NCBI RefSeq assembly: GCF_003611275.1
Contig: NZ_CP020694.1
Location: forward strand, 372,001 to 436,000
DNA: 64,000 nucleotides
DNA from: Sulfitobacter sp. D7
Lineage (GTDB): Bacteria; Pseudomonadota; Alphaproteobacteria; Rhodobacterales; Rhodobacteraceae
Direction of reading: 5' to 3'
Shown here: one piece after another, positions 9,013 to 17,182 of the stretch
Layout: the number at the start of each line of letters is the position of its first letter
Numbering within the stretch: position 1 is the stretch's first letter
Notes under the pieces: generated by a model
Told to the model about the DNA's origin: nothing
The model's database searches: none
Seen by the model: the letters and a program-made list of their open reading frames with translations, nothing else
Translations under genes and position numbers: made by a program

Positions 9013-9041
9013 ACAGTAGGGCCATCGGCGGGTTCCAGCAA
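9013..9041 (-). promoter_or_regulatory. Candidate sigma70 promoter of mbfA
   Basis: On the minus strand TTGCTG (9036-9041) and TACTGT (9013-9018) are separated by exactly 17 nt and lie 27-55 nt upstream of the mbfA ATG. I could not find a clear Irr (ICE) element around it. Confidence 0.45.
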
Positions 9042-9141
9042 ATGCAAAGCGCCTTGCCCTTGGCGGCGCGCGTGATGGACCTACCTGTTGCGTGATGGTC
9101 GGCCCTTGCTCCGACGCCACGCGAATAACGAGGTTTGGAAC

Positions 9142-9621
9142 ATGAGATTAGTTTTCTTGGCACCCCTATTGGTGGCGGGCTGCGCCGAAGTGGCGACAGC
9201 GCCGGTGCAAAACCCCATTCCGGCCCCGGTTGCGCCGAGGGGGCAGATTACGCCACCGGCGGCCACAACAACACCGCCCACACAGACCGCGCCACGCCCC
9301 GCACGGACAGAAGCGCGCGCCTCCACGACCAAGCCCAAGCCCCTGCCCAATTCGGTGATCGACGCGGTGAACGAGCCGTCTAGTAACTCTAGCAGTTCCA
9401 GCACGCCTACAGCGCCCACGCCCGCCAAGCCACTGGCGGAATCCTGCAAAGAAGGCAGCTGGTGGGGTCTGATTGGCCGTCCCCGCGCGGCGGCAAACAT
9501 CGTGTCCGAGCCCAAGCGCGTCTATACCGAGGGCGACCCGGTGACGATGGATGCCAACCCCAACCGCACCAACATCGTGTTGGACGCGGAAGGGAAAATC
9601 GCCAAGGTCACCTGCGGCTAG
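9142..9621 (+). CDS. Lipoprotein with I78-type peptidase inhibitor domain
   Basis: The 159-residue product starts MRLVFLAPLLVAGC, a lipoprotein signal with the Cys near residue 14. Residues about 20-95 are a low-complexity Pro/Thr/Ala/Ser linker, including a Ser-rich stretch. The last 60 residues contain ESCKEGSWWGLIGRP, then VTMDANPNRTNIVLD and a final KVTCG, matching the I78 (potato-inhibitor-I-like) fold of small bacterial serine-protease inhibitors. The frame opens further upstream, but the lipobox decides the ATG at 9142. I infer an envelope-anchored inhibitor; the target protease is unknown. Confidence 0.75.
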   Translation: MRLVFLAPLLVAGCAEVATAPVQNPIPAPVAPRGQITPPAATTTPPTQTAPRPARTEARASTTKPKPLPNSVIDAVNEPSSNSSSSSTPTAPTPAKPLAESCKEGSWWGLIGRPRAAANIVSEPKRVYTEGDPVTMDANPNRTNIVLDAEGKIAKVTCG

Positions 9622-9635
9622 GCTAGGTTTTCGGT

Positions 9636-10946
9636 CTAGCCCTTCGGACGCTTGTCGAGAATGCGCACGGCTTTGCCCTCTGACCGGGCAACGCCGCCTA
9701 CGTCCATGACCTCGACCTTGACCGAGATGCCGACGGTTTGCTTGATTTGCGCCGAGAGCGCTTTGATCGCGGTGGCGCGGGCGTCGGGGGTCACGCTGGC
9801 ATCGGCGCATTCGCAGAACACGCGCATCTGATCCATTCGGTCGGGCCGCGACAGTTCGATCTGGAAATGCGGGGCAAGCCCCGGCGTGGCCATCAGCGCT
9901 TCTTCGATCTGGGTGGGGAAGACGTTGACGCCGCGCAGGATGATCATGTCGTCGCTGCGGCCCGTCACCTTCTCCATCCGCCGCATGGAGCGCGCGGTGC
10001 CCGCCAGCAGCCGTGTCAGATCGCGGGTGCGGTAGCGGATGATCGGAAAGGCCTGTTTGGTGAGGGAGGTGAACACCAGCTCGCCCATCTCGCCGTCCTC
10101 AACCGGCGCGCCGGTTTCGGGGTTGATGATCTCGGGGTAGAAGTGATCCTCCCAGATGTGCAGCCCGTCCTTGGTCTCCACACATTCCATCGAAACGCCC
10201 GGCCCCATGACTTCGCTGAGGCCGTAGATATCGACCGCATGCATGTCGAAGGCCTGCTCGATCTCAAGCCGCATGGCATTGGTCCAAGGCTCGGCCCCAA
10301 AGATGCCCACCTCTAGTGACGATTGGCGCGGATCAATACCTTGGTTGGCGAATTCATCCAAAATCGACAGGGCGTAGGAGGGCGTCACCGTGATGCCTTT
10401 GGGCTGGAAATCTTCGATCAGCCGCACTTGGCGCGGGGTCATCCCGCCCGAGATTGGCACGGTCGACAGGCCAAGCGCATCGGCCCCAAGGTGAATGCCC
10501 AAGCCGCCAGTGAACAGCCCATAGCCATAGGCGTTGTGCAGCATATCGCCGGGACGCATCCCCGCCGCGCGCAGGGAACGGGCGACGACTTGGCCCCAGT
10601 TCGCCAGATCATCCTTGGTGTAGCCCACCACCGTCGGCTGCCCGGTGGTGCCAGATGATGCGTGAATGCGCGCCACCTGATCGCGCGGCACGGCGAACAT
10701 GCCAAAGGGGTAATTGTCGCGCAGATCGGTTTTGACGGTGAAGGGAAAGCGCGAGAGATCGGAAAGCTGTTTCAGATCGTCGGGGTGCACGCCTGCATCG
10801 TCAAAGCTTTGCTTGTAGAAAGGCACGTTGTCATAGGCGTGGCGCAGGGACCATTTCAGACGGTCCAATTGCAGGGCGCTGATCTCGTCCCGGCTGGCGA
10901 TCTCAATCGGGTCGAGCGTATCCTTCGCGGGGGTCAGGTCTTTCAT
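9636..10946 (-). CDS. paaK: Phenylacetate--CoA ligase
   Basis: This 436-residue adenylate-forming enzyme activates phenylacetate to phenylacetyl-CoA, the entry step of aerobic phenylacetate degradation. The P-loop-like SSGTTGQPT lies at residues 97-105; YGLSEVMGPG and the IRYRTRDLT hinge follow, and the C-terminal AMP-binding_C domain includes GRSDDMIILRGVNVFP. Length fits the PaaK family. The start shares one base with the paaI stop (TGATG), so the two form an operon. The ring-opening paa genes are not in the window. Confidence 0.93.
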   Translation of the reverse strand: MKDLTPAKDTLDPIEIASRDEISALQLDRLKWSLRHAYDNVPFYKQSFDDAGVHPDDLKQLSDLSRFPFTVKTDLRDNYPFGMFAVPRDQVARIHASSGTTGQPTVVGYTKDDLANWGQVVARSLRAAGMRPGDMLHNAYGYGLFTGGLGIHLGADALGLSTVPISGGMTPRQVRLIEDFQPKGITVTPSYALSILDEFANQGIDPRQSSLEVGIFGAEPWTNAMRLEIEQAFDMHAVDIYGLSEVMGPGVSMECVETKDGLHIWEDHFYPEIINPETGAPVEDGEMGELVFTSLTKQAFPIIRYRTRDLTRLLAGTARSMRRMEKVTGRSDDMIILRGVNVFPTQIEEALMATPGLAPHFQIELSRPDRMDQMRVFCECADASVTPDARATAIKALSAQIKQTVGISVKVEVMDVGGVARSEGKAVRILDKRPKG

Positions 10947-11383
10947 CAGGTCGGCTCCTCCTCGGTAAATAGCTGGCCCTTGATGCTGCGGGAGAGCCCG
11001 CGAAACAGGGCCACGACACGGTCACCCTCGCCCGTGACGGTCACATCATAGATGCCCGACCGACCGCTGCGCGACACTTCGCGTGCGGTGGCGGTCAACC
11101 GCTCCTCCGGCTGGCCGGGGCTGAGATAGGTGATCTGGTTCTGCTGAGCGACAGTGGTCTGGTTGTAGCTGTTGCAGGCAAAGGCAAAGGCGCTGTCGGC
11201 CAGGGTAAAGATGAAACCACCGTGGCAAATCCCGTGACCGTTCAGCATGTCCGGGCGCACCGACATCGACAAAACCGCGCCGCCGGGGGTCACATCGTCG
11301 ATGGTCATGCCCAATCCGGCAGAGGCGGAATCTTGGGCGAACATCACCTCGGCACATTTGCGGGCGCGGGCTTCTGGGGTCAT
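10946..11383 (-). CDS. paaI: Hydroxyphenylacetyl-CoA thioesterase PaaI
   Basis: The 145-residue hot-dog fold thioesterase has the signature HGICHGGFIFTLADSAFAFA, whose Asp is the catalytic residue in PaaI. PaaI hydrolyses stalled ring-hydroxylated phenylacetyl-CoA esters to release CoA during phenylacetate degradation. The open frame runs further upstream, but MTPEARARKCAEVMF is the normal PaaI beginning and an AAAGG lies 9 nt before this ATG. It is directly followed by paaK. Confidence 0.9.
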   Translation of the reverse strand: MTPEARARKCAEVMFAQDSASAGLGMTIDDVTPGGAVLSMSVRPDMLNGHGICHGGFIFTLADSAFAFACNSYNQTTVAQQNQITYLSPGQPEERLTATAREVSRSGRSGIYDVTVTGEGDRVVALFRGLSRSIKGQLFTEEEPT

Positions 11384-11413
11384 TCCATCGGGCCTTTGTG
11401 TTTCATTTTTTCG

Positions 11414-11427
11414 ATTGTTTGCACAAT
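11414..11427. promoter_or_regulatory. Small inverted repeat in the AT-rich paaI upstream region
   Basis: ATTGT (11414-11418) and ACAAT (11423-11427) flank TTGC in an unusually AT-rich patch between paaI (minus) and the DUF2794 gene (plus). A TTGAAA about 20 nt further from paaI could be its -35. It may be an operator of a phenylacetate regulator, but no known site is matched. Confidence 0.3.
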
Positions 11428-11513
11428 TTTGTAACGCTTTCAAGAAATATTGAGCGGCGCATTCGACCATGTCAGGGCTTGATTTGGCCCCCATCAGGGT
11501 CAACTGTAAAGCC

Positions 11514-11861
11514 ATGAGCATAGAGCCCCCATCGCCGATCACGGCCTTCGAGCGCCCCGCGGAACAGGTCGCATTCCACCGCACGGAACTGTCGCTGATC
11601 CTATCGCTTTATGGCCGGATGGTCGCCGCCGGAGAGTGGCGCGATTACGGGATTTCTCATCTTAAGGACGTGGCGGTCTTTTCGGTTTTCCGACGCACGG
11701 CAGAGATACCGCTTTACCGGATTGAAAAGCGGCCAAAGCTGCGCAACCGCCAAGGGATGTATGCGGTGGTGGGCACCGGCGGGCAGGTGCTGCGCCGGGG
11801 CCAAGACCTTAAGGCCGTGCTGCGGGTGTTGGAACGCAAGCTGATCCGGTCGGTGGATTAA
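11514..11861 (+). CDS. DUF2794 domain-containing protein
   Basis: This 115-residue protein of unknown function matches the alphaproteobacterial DUF2794 family: an N-terminal FHRTELSLILSLYGRMVAAG, then WRDYGISHLKDVAVFSVFRR and a basic YRIEKRPKLRNRQGMYAV stretch. It is compact, soluble and basic, with no signal peptide. The same frame allows an ATG at 11469; neither start has a good ribosome site. The last 4 bases overlap the convergent NlpC/P60 gene. Confidence 0.8.
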   Translation: MSIEPPSPITAFERPAEQVAFHRTELSLILSLYGRMVAAGEWRDYGISHLKDVAVFSVFRRTAEIPLYRIEKRPKLRNRQGMYAVVGTGGQVLRRGQDLKAVLRVLERKLIRSVD

Positions 11862-12640
11862 ACGCCGGGGCGGCGATGTGCAGTCACCGGCCCGTCGCCA
11901 GCGGCTTCGATCCGGGCGATGGCATCGGTGATGTTTTCATAGCTCACGGCCATCGCGTGGGCATTGGCGTGGATCATCGTTTCGGCATCGACCACCAACG
12001 CGACATGGCCTTTCCAGAACAGCAGGTCGTTGCGTTGGTAGTCACCGTCGACCGGCGCGCCCACGGTGCGCTCCTGCTGGTCGCTGTCACTGGGGCAGGG
12101 GATGCCGCAGGCCAGCAGCGCCGCCTGCACGAGGCCCGAACAATCGATCCCCCAGCGGCTGTTGCCGCCCCAAAGGTAGGGTGTGCCGAGGAACAGCGCC
12201 GCGATCTGCGCGGGGTCGGCCTCCTGGCGATCGATGGGGGCAAGGTGGCCGCGCGGGATATGGCCCTGCGGGGTCTCGGCAAAATCCTTGGTCTCAACAA
12301 TGACCGTGACGGGTGAGCCGAAACTGAGGCTCAGCAGGTCGGGCGATTTTAGATCGGCGCCAGTATAGGCATGGGTGGCAGGCACGCACACGCGATGCGT
12401 AGCCTTGCGCGGTATGCTCAGCGCGCGTTGCAGGACGTAGCCGCAATAGCCATCCTTCTCGGCCTGCACATAGGCCCAGCCCGAAGCTTCATGCAGCACG
12501 GTCAACGGCTCACCAAACAACACCTGCCGATCGCGTGGGCCGTCGGGACGGCGGAAGAGGTCTGCCACCGGCACCGCCACCTGCGCGGCGCGGCTTTGGC
12601 TCGCCAGCGCCGGGTCCGGGGTGAGGCGTGGATCGCTCAT
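11858..12640 (-). CDS. NlpC/P60 family cell-wall hydrolase with SH3 domain
   Basis: The 260-residue protein has a bacterial SH3-like region (about residues 20-120) and a C-terminal NlpC/P60 cysteine peptidase domain. The nucleophile is C167 in WGIDCSGLV, and the catalytic His is in the KGHVALVVD strand. The arrangement resembles YkfC-type gamma-D-glutamyl-diaminopimelate endopeptidases that trim murein peptides. No signal peptide is visible, so a cytoplasmic muropeptide-recycling role is likely. Its ATG overlaps the aminopeptidase stop (12637-12640), which suggests joint peptide turnover. Confidence 0.88.
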   Translation of the reverse strand: MSDPRLTPDPALASQSRAAQVAVPVADLFRRPDGPRDRQVLFGEPLTVLHEASGWAYVQAEKDGYCGYVLQRALSIPRKATHRVCVPATHAYTGADLKSPDLLSLSFGSPVTVIVETKDFAETPQGHIPRGHLAPIDRQEADPAQIAALFLGTPYLWGGNSRWGIDCSGLVQAALLACGIPCPSDSDQQERTVGAPVDGDYQRNDLLFWKGHVALVVDAETMIHANAHAMAVSYENITDAIARIEAAGDGPVTAHRRPGV

Positions 12641-14019
12641 GGCTTTAGCAGGGCTGGCAGCGCAGCATAGAGCGCGCGGGTGCCTTGGCCCGCGCCGCCT
12701 TTGGGGCGGGCGGGGGCGTCGGCGGGCTGCCAGCCGTAGATGTCAAAATGGGCATATTTGCTCTCGGTCACAAAGCGGCGCAGGAAAAGCGCTGCGGTGA
12801 TCGACCCGGCAAAGCCGCCCTTGGGCGCGTTGTCGAGATCGGCAATACCGGGCTCGATCAGCGCCTCGTAAGCGTCATGGAAAGGCATCCGCCAGACCGG
12901 ATCGGCAGACCCCGCAGCGGCGTCTTCCAAGGCCGAGACGAAAGCGGCATCGTCGCTGTAATAGGGCGCGAGGTCAGGCCCCACGGCGACCCGCGCGGCC
13001 CCGGTGAGCGTCGCCATCGAGATGATCTGATCCGGTTTGTCCTCATCCGCCAGCGCCAGCACATCGGCCAATACCAGACGCCCTTCAGCGTCGGTATTGT
13101 TAATCTCAACCGTCAGCCCCTTGCGCGAGGTTAGGATGTCACCGGGGCGGAAGGCGTTGCCGGAGACCGAATTCTCTACCGCCGGGATCAGCACGCGCAG
13201 CTGCACGGCCATGCCGGTGGCCATGATCATATGCGCCAGACCCAGCACGGCGGCGGCGCCGCCCATGTCCTTTTTCATCAGCGCCATGGACGCACCGGGT
13301 TTCAGGTTCAGCCCGCCGGTGTCGAAACAGACGCCTTTGCCCACCAGCGTCAGCTTTGGCCCCGTGTCGCCCCATGCCAAGTCGATCAAACGCGGCGCGC
13401 GGTCGGCGGCGCGGCCAACGGTGTGGATCATTGGCAGGTTGTTCTCTAGCAGCGCATCACCGGTTGTGACTTCGATCTTCGCGCCATGCTGCTCGGCCAA
13501 TTTGCGCGCGGCGGCTTCCAGATCGGGCGGCCCCATGTCAGAGGCGGGGGTGTTGATCAGGTCGCGGGTCAGCATTTCACCCGTGGCCAGCGCCGCGATC
13601 TGATCGGCGTCGATGCTTTTGGGCGCGACAAGACGGGCGGCCAGCGTGGTTTGGTCGCGGTAACGGTCGAAACGGTAGCCCGCCAGCAGCCAGCCAAGCG
13701 CCTCGTTCGCGGCTTGATCCTCTGGCAGGCCGCTTTCGATCCGGTAGTCCCCAGCAGGCAGGCGGGCGGCTGCGGCGGCAAGGTGAAAGCGGCCCCTGCG
13801 GCGCGCGGCTTCGGTGCCGTAGCCCGCCAATGCCAGCGCGGGGGTGCCTTCCTCCCCCGGCACCACAAGCGCCTGACCAAGAGCACCCGCAAAACCGCTG
13901 GCCTTGACCCATGCCTGCACCGGGCCGGGCTGATCGGCAAGCCAGCCTTCAAGCGCGGCCTCGCTCAAGACATGAAGCGGCAGGGCGGCGGCGGAGGGGG
14001 CGGCGAATTCGGCGGACAT
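12637..14019 (-). CDS. Leucyl aminopeptidase family protein (M17)
   Basis: This 460-residue dizinc peptidase of family M17 carries the LTLVGKGVCFDTGGLNLKPG metal-binding and catalytic-Lys segment and the hallmark NTDAEGRL motif. Divergence in the N-terminal domain from PepA suggests the PepB-like alphaproteobacterial subgroup. It releases N-terminal residues from short peptides in the cytoplasm. I placed the start at MSAEFAAP (14019) and not five codons earlier. It is the first gene of an operon with the NlpC/P60 hydrolase. Confidence 0.9.
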   Translation of the reverse strand: MSAEFAAPSAAALPLHVLSEAALEGWLADQPGPVQAWVKASGFAGALGQALVVPGEEGTPALALAGYGTEAARRRGRFHLAAAAARLPAGDYRIESGLPEDQAANEALGWLLAGYRFDRYRDQTTLAARLVAPKSIDADQIAALATGEMLTRDLINTPASDMGPPDLEAAARKLAEQHGAKIEVTTGDALLENNLPMIHTVGRAADRAPRLIDLAWGDTGPKLTLVGKGVCFDTGGLNLKPGASMALMKKDMGGAAAVLGLAHMIMATGMAVQLRVLIPAVENSVSGNAFRPGDILTSRKGLTVEINNTDAEGRLVLADVLALADEDKPDQIISMATLTGAARVAVGPDLAPYYSDDAAFVSALEDAAAGSADPVWRMPFHDAYEALIEPGIADLDNAPKGGFAGSITAALFLRRFVTESKYAHFDIYGWQPADAPARPKGGAGQGTRALYAALPALLKP

Positions 14020-14082
14020 GACAAACCTTTGCAAATCTGGATTTGCGCGCAGCCTACCTTTTCCATCGCCACCCGCAAGCGG

Positions 14083-14460
14083 TCAGATCGTGATGTCGGG
14101 CAAGTCCCATATCGCGGTGAGCGACCGTTCCCCGCTGCGGATCAACCGCGACAGGGTGGCGGCGGTCGCGGTGTCATCCCCCGCGTCGATACAGATCACC
14201 ACATCCGCCGCCACCCGTGCGACCAGCGCCATGCCGACCTGCTCTGCAATGGCGATCAGGCGGTGCACGCTTTTGCGCAGCCCGGCGCGGTCTTGGTCCT
14301 TGTGCAGCTTTTTGCAATGCGACAGGCGCAGGGCCAATTCCTCCATCGCGCGGCAGACCACATCTTCGGCGCCCACCTCCCCGAGTTGCGTGTAGAGCAG
14401 GCCAAGCCGCTCTTGATCGACATAGACCTGCTCAGTCGGGCGTATTTGCATAAGTTGCAT
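14083..14460 (-). CDS. Conserved-looking helical protein of unknown function
   Basis: I do not recognise this 125-residue protein. It is mostly alpha-helical, with two Cys (in VVCRAMEELALRLSHCKKL) and a central HKDQDRAGLRKSVHRLIAIAEQVG segment that vaguely recalls an HPt-like helical bundle, then ends in SLTAIWDLPDITI. A GAAGGA site 8 nt upstream supports the ATG at 14460 over the one three codons earlier. It lies upstream of the M17 gene on the same strand, 63 nt away. Confidence 0.7.
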   Translation of the reverse strand: MQLMQIRPTEQVYVDQERLGLLYTQLGEVGAEDVVCRAMEELALRLSHCKKLHKDQDRAGLRKSVHRLIAIAEQVGMALVARVAADVVICIDAGDDTATAATLSRLIRSGERSLTAIWDLPDITI

Positions 14461-14615
14461 TGGTATCATCCTTCAATCAGCCCCCACGGCCTTGAGACAA
14501 TATGGCGCGGGAAGGTGTGCAAAGGGTTGCGATGGCTGTGCCTTTTCTCTCGAATTCGTATGGCATTTGCGCTATCTGCGCTAAAACCACATCACGCATT
14601 AAGGGACGTTTACAC

Positions 14616-15266
14616 ATGGACAAGGCCAAGGCTCTGCCGTCGTATCTGTTGCAACGCTATCAAGGGTGGAAGGCGACCGGCTATGCCGAGAACCAAACCT
14701 GGTACCGCCGATTGGCCGCCGAGGGGCAACGCCCGCGCGCGATGGTGATCTCCTGCTGCGACAGCCGCGTACATGTGACCTCGATCTTCGGGGCCGATCA
14801 GGGTGAGTTCTTCATCCACCGCAATATCGCCAACCTCGTCCCGCCCTATGAGCCGGATGGCAAACAGCACGGTACTTCGGCGGCGGTGGAATATGCCGTC
14901 AACGCGCTGAAGGTCGCGCATCTGATCGTGCTGGGCCATTCCAGCTGCGGCGGCGTCGCGGGCTGCATCCAGATGTGCAAAGGCAACGCGCCCGAGCTTG
15001 AGAACCAAGACAGTTTCGTGGGCCGCTGGATGGACCTGCTGCGCCCGAAATACGAGACGGTTGAAAAGGTCGAAGACCCGGCAGAGCAGCAGCTTTTGCT
15101 GGAGCGTCAGGCGGTGATGACTTCGCTTGAGAACCTGATGACCTTCCCGTGGATCAAAGAAAAGGTCGAAGATGGCACGCTGAGCTTGCATGGCCTGTGG
15201 ACCGACATCGGCGAGGGAAGCTTGGAATATTACGACGCCAAGGCGCAGACCTTCGAGCCGGTTTGA
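14616..15266 (+). CDS. Beta-class carbonic anhydrase
   Basis: The 216-residue enzyme interconverts CO2 and bicarbonate. All zinc ligands of the beta class are present: C47 and D49/R51 in the CCDSR motif, then H108 and C111 in LGHSSCGG. The length fits a bacterial cytoplasmic enzyme. The ATG at 14616 follows an AAGGGA site; an upstream in-frame extension of 38 codons lacks family similarity. A strong terminator follows at 15298-15321. Confidence 0.93.
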   Translation: MDKAKALPSYLLQRYQGWKATGYAENQTWYRRLAAEGQRPRAMVISCCDSRVHVTSIFGADQGEFFIHRNIANLVPPYEPDGKQHGTSAAVEYAVNALKVAHLIVLGHSSCGGVAGCIQMCKGNAPELENQDSFVGRWMDLLRPKYETVEKVEDPAEQQLLLERQAVMTSLENLMTFPWIKEKVEDGTLSLHGLWTDIGEGSLEYYDAKAQTFEPV

Positions 15267-15297
15267 GCCCATCGCAGACGCATGAGACAGAGACGAA

Positions 15298-15327
15298 AAA
15301 GGGGGCCGTTTGGCCCCCTTTCTTATT
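15298..15327. terminator. Bidirectional rho-independent terminator between carbonic anhydrase gene and asd
   Basis: A perfect 10-bp stem, AAAGGGGGCC (15298-15307) and GGCCCCCTTT (15312-15321), has loop GTTT. It is followed by TCTTATT on + and preceded by an A-run on the asd side, so it can end both converging transcripts. Confidence 0.85.
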
Positions 15328-15346
15328 CCAGAACTGCGACTGAACC

Positions 15347-16369
15347 TCAGCCCTTTTTCAGCACTTCGCGGCCCAGCAGTTCGGCGATCTGAACGGCGTT
15401 CAGGGCGGCACCCTTGCGCAGGTTGTCGCTGACGCACCACAGGTTGATGCCGTTGTCGATGGTGCTGTCCTGACGGATGCGGCTGATGAAGGTGGCGAAG
15501 TCACCCACACATTCAACGGGCGTGACGTAGCCGCCGTCTTCGCGCTTGTCGATCACCATGAGACCCGGCGCTTCGCGCAGGATGTCGCGGGCTTCGGCTT
15601 CGTCGAGGTGGTCTTCGAATTCGATGTTGATCGATTCCGCATGGCCCACGAAGACCGGCACGCGCACGCAGGTCGCGGTGACTTTGATCGACGGGTCGAC
15701 GATCTTTTTGGTCTCGGCGACCATCTTCCATTCTTCCTTGGTCGATCCGTCTTCGAGGAAGACGTCGATATGCGGAATCACGTTGAAGGCGATCTGCTTG
15801 GTGAACTTGCTGGCGGGCTTGTCATCGGTCGGGTTGTAGATGCTCTTGGTCTGATCCCAAAGCTCATCAATGCCTTCCTTGCCCGCGCCGGAAACCGACT
15901 GGTAAGTCGAGACGACGACGCGCTTGATCTTGGCGCGGTCGTGCAGCGGCTTCAGCGCCACGACCATCTGCGCGGTCGAGCAGTTGGGGTTGGCGATGAT
16001 GTTTTTCTTGGAATAACCGTGCACGTCCTGCGGGTTCACCTCGGGGACGATCAGCGGCACGTCTTGGTCATAGCGGTAAAGCGACGAGTTATCGATCACC
16101 ACGCAGCCCGCTTTGGCAGCGGCAGGGGCGTATTTCTTGGTCGCTTCGGAGCCCACGGCAAAAAGCGCCATGTCCCAGCCAGTGAAGTCGAAAGTGTCGA
16201 GGTCTTTGGTCTTGAGGGTCTTGTCCCCAAAGCTGATTTCCGAACCCAGCGAGCGGCGGCTGGCCAGAGCCACGATCTCGTCCACGGGGAACTGACGCTC
16301 CGCAAGGATGTTCAACATTTCACGGCCCACATTGCCTGTGGCACCGACGACGGCGACGCGATAACCCAT
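15347..16369 (-). CDS. asd: Aspartate-semialdehyde dehydrogenase
   Basis: The 340-residue enzyme makes aspartate 4-semialdehyde for lysine/diaminopimelate, threonine and methionine synthesis. The N-terminal GATGNVG dinucleotide-binding motif (residues 9-15), catalytic C130 in NPNCSTAQ, and the SVSGAGKEG and HIDVFLEDGS regions are all intact. Length fits the USG-1-like alphaproteobacterial type. It is transcribed alone, convergent with the carbonic anhydrase gene. Confidence 0.95.
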   Translation of the reverse strand: MGYRVAVVGATGNVGREMLNILAERQFPVDEIVALASRRSLGSEISFGDKTLKTKDLDTFDFTGWDMALFAVGSEATKKYAPAAAKAGCVVIDNSSLYRYDQDVPLIVPEVNPQDVHGYSKKNIIANPNCSTAQMVVALKPLHDRAKIKRVVVSTYQSVSGAGKEGIDELWDQTKSIYNPTDDKPASKFTKQIAFNVIPHIDVFLEDGSTKEEWKMVAETKKIVDPSIKVTATCVRVPVFVGHAESINIEFEDHLDEAEARDILREAPGLMVIDKREDGGYVTPVECVGDFATFISRIRQDSTIDNGINLWCVSDNLRKGAALNAVQIAELLGREVLKKG

Positions 16370-16477
16370 CTGATTACTCCAGTCTGTCCAATTAAATTTG
16401 ACGCCATTTAACGTGCCTGCGGGGCATTGGCTAGGGCCAGCCGCGCGCAGACCGGGCAGAGCGCCGCTCTGCCGGGG

Positions 16478-17182
16478 TTAAAGAACCTTGATGACGTCCT
16501 TGTTGATCGCCAGCATATAGCCGCGCCGGGCGATGTTCTTGACCAGCAGTTCCGACACCAATTGATTGCCCAAGGTGTCGCGCAAACGCTTGATCCGCGT
16601 GGCCCCGGCGGCCTCATCACAGTCGGCGGCGTTGCGGCCCGATATCATGCCTTCGATCTCGGACCCTGACAGCACGTCATCGTCCATCCGCGCTTCGGCC
16701 AAGACAGACATCGTCTCCATCGCCGCTGCGGTCAGTTTGAAACCGAGGTTGTTAAGGTAAACGGTATTCTCTTCGCGGCTGATCAGCAGGGAATTCACCT
16801 GAATGCCGGTCCGCTCAATCTGCGCCATGCGGCGGTTAAAGCCGACCAGCATGAACAAAAACACCATCGCCGCGACCAGCATGGCGCTGGCAAAGACCAG
16901 CAGCACGACGATCACGATGCGGTAACTGGCCAAAGTCTCAGAAAAGGCGGTGCCGGACTGGGCGAGGATTTCGAGAAGCTTGATCTCGGCTTGGGTGGTC
17001 AGATCGTCATTCTCGATAAAGATCCGCTCAACCCGAGCGTTAAAGACGTTCGCATCCGGCAGCGCCCAAAGCAGGACAAGCGCCCCGACCAAAAGCACGG
17101 CGACCACGGCGGCGATGCCACCGATCACGAAACGCCCGCCAAATCTGCGCATGTCAGAAGCGGAGGTAGAATGTTCCTGCAC
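16478..17182 (-). CDS. Predicted membrane-anchored winged-helix protein
   Basis: The 234-residue product has two hydrophobic helices (about residues 18-41 and 88-113) around a 45-residue loop, followed by a soluble C-terminal part. Residues 137-226 look like a degenerate OmpR/PhoB-type winged helix: NNLGFKLTAAAMETMSVLAE, then RIKRLRDTLGNQLV and a terminal IARRGYMLAINKD hairpin. The predicted topology puts that domain in the cytoplasm and the loop in the periplasm. The start is the GTG at 17182, with AAAGGA 6 nt upstream, overlapping the preceding gene by 29 nt; an ATG at 17152 has no ribosome site. Function is inference. Confidence 0.7.
   Translation of the reverse strand: MQEHSTSASDMRRFGGRFVIGGIAAVVAVLLVGALVLLWALPDANVFNARVERIFIENDDLTTQAEIKLLEILAQSGTAFSETLASYRIVIVVLLVFASAMLVAAMVFLFMLVGFNRRMAQIERTGIQVNSLLISREENTVYLNNLGFKLTAAAMETMSVLAEARMDDDVLSGSEIEGMISGRNAADCDEAAGATRIKRLRDTLGNQLVSELLVKNIARRGYMLAINKDVIKVL

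Noticed and set aside
13486..14748. 420-codon open frame on + over the M17 gene and the unknown minus-strand gene
   Set aside because: Antisense to a complete aminopeptidase with NTDAEGRL; low-complexity Gly/Arg composition.
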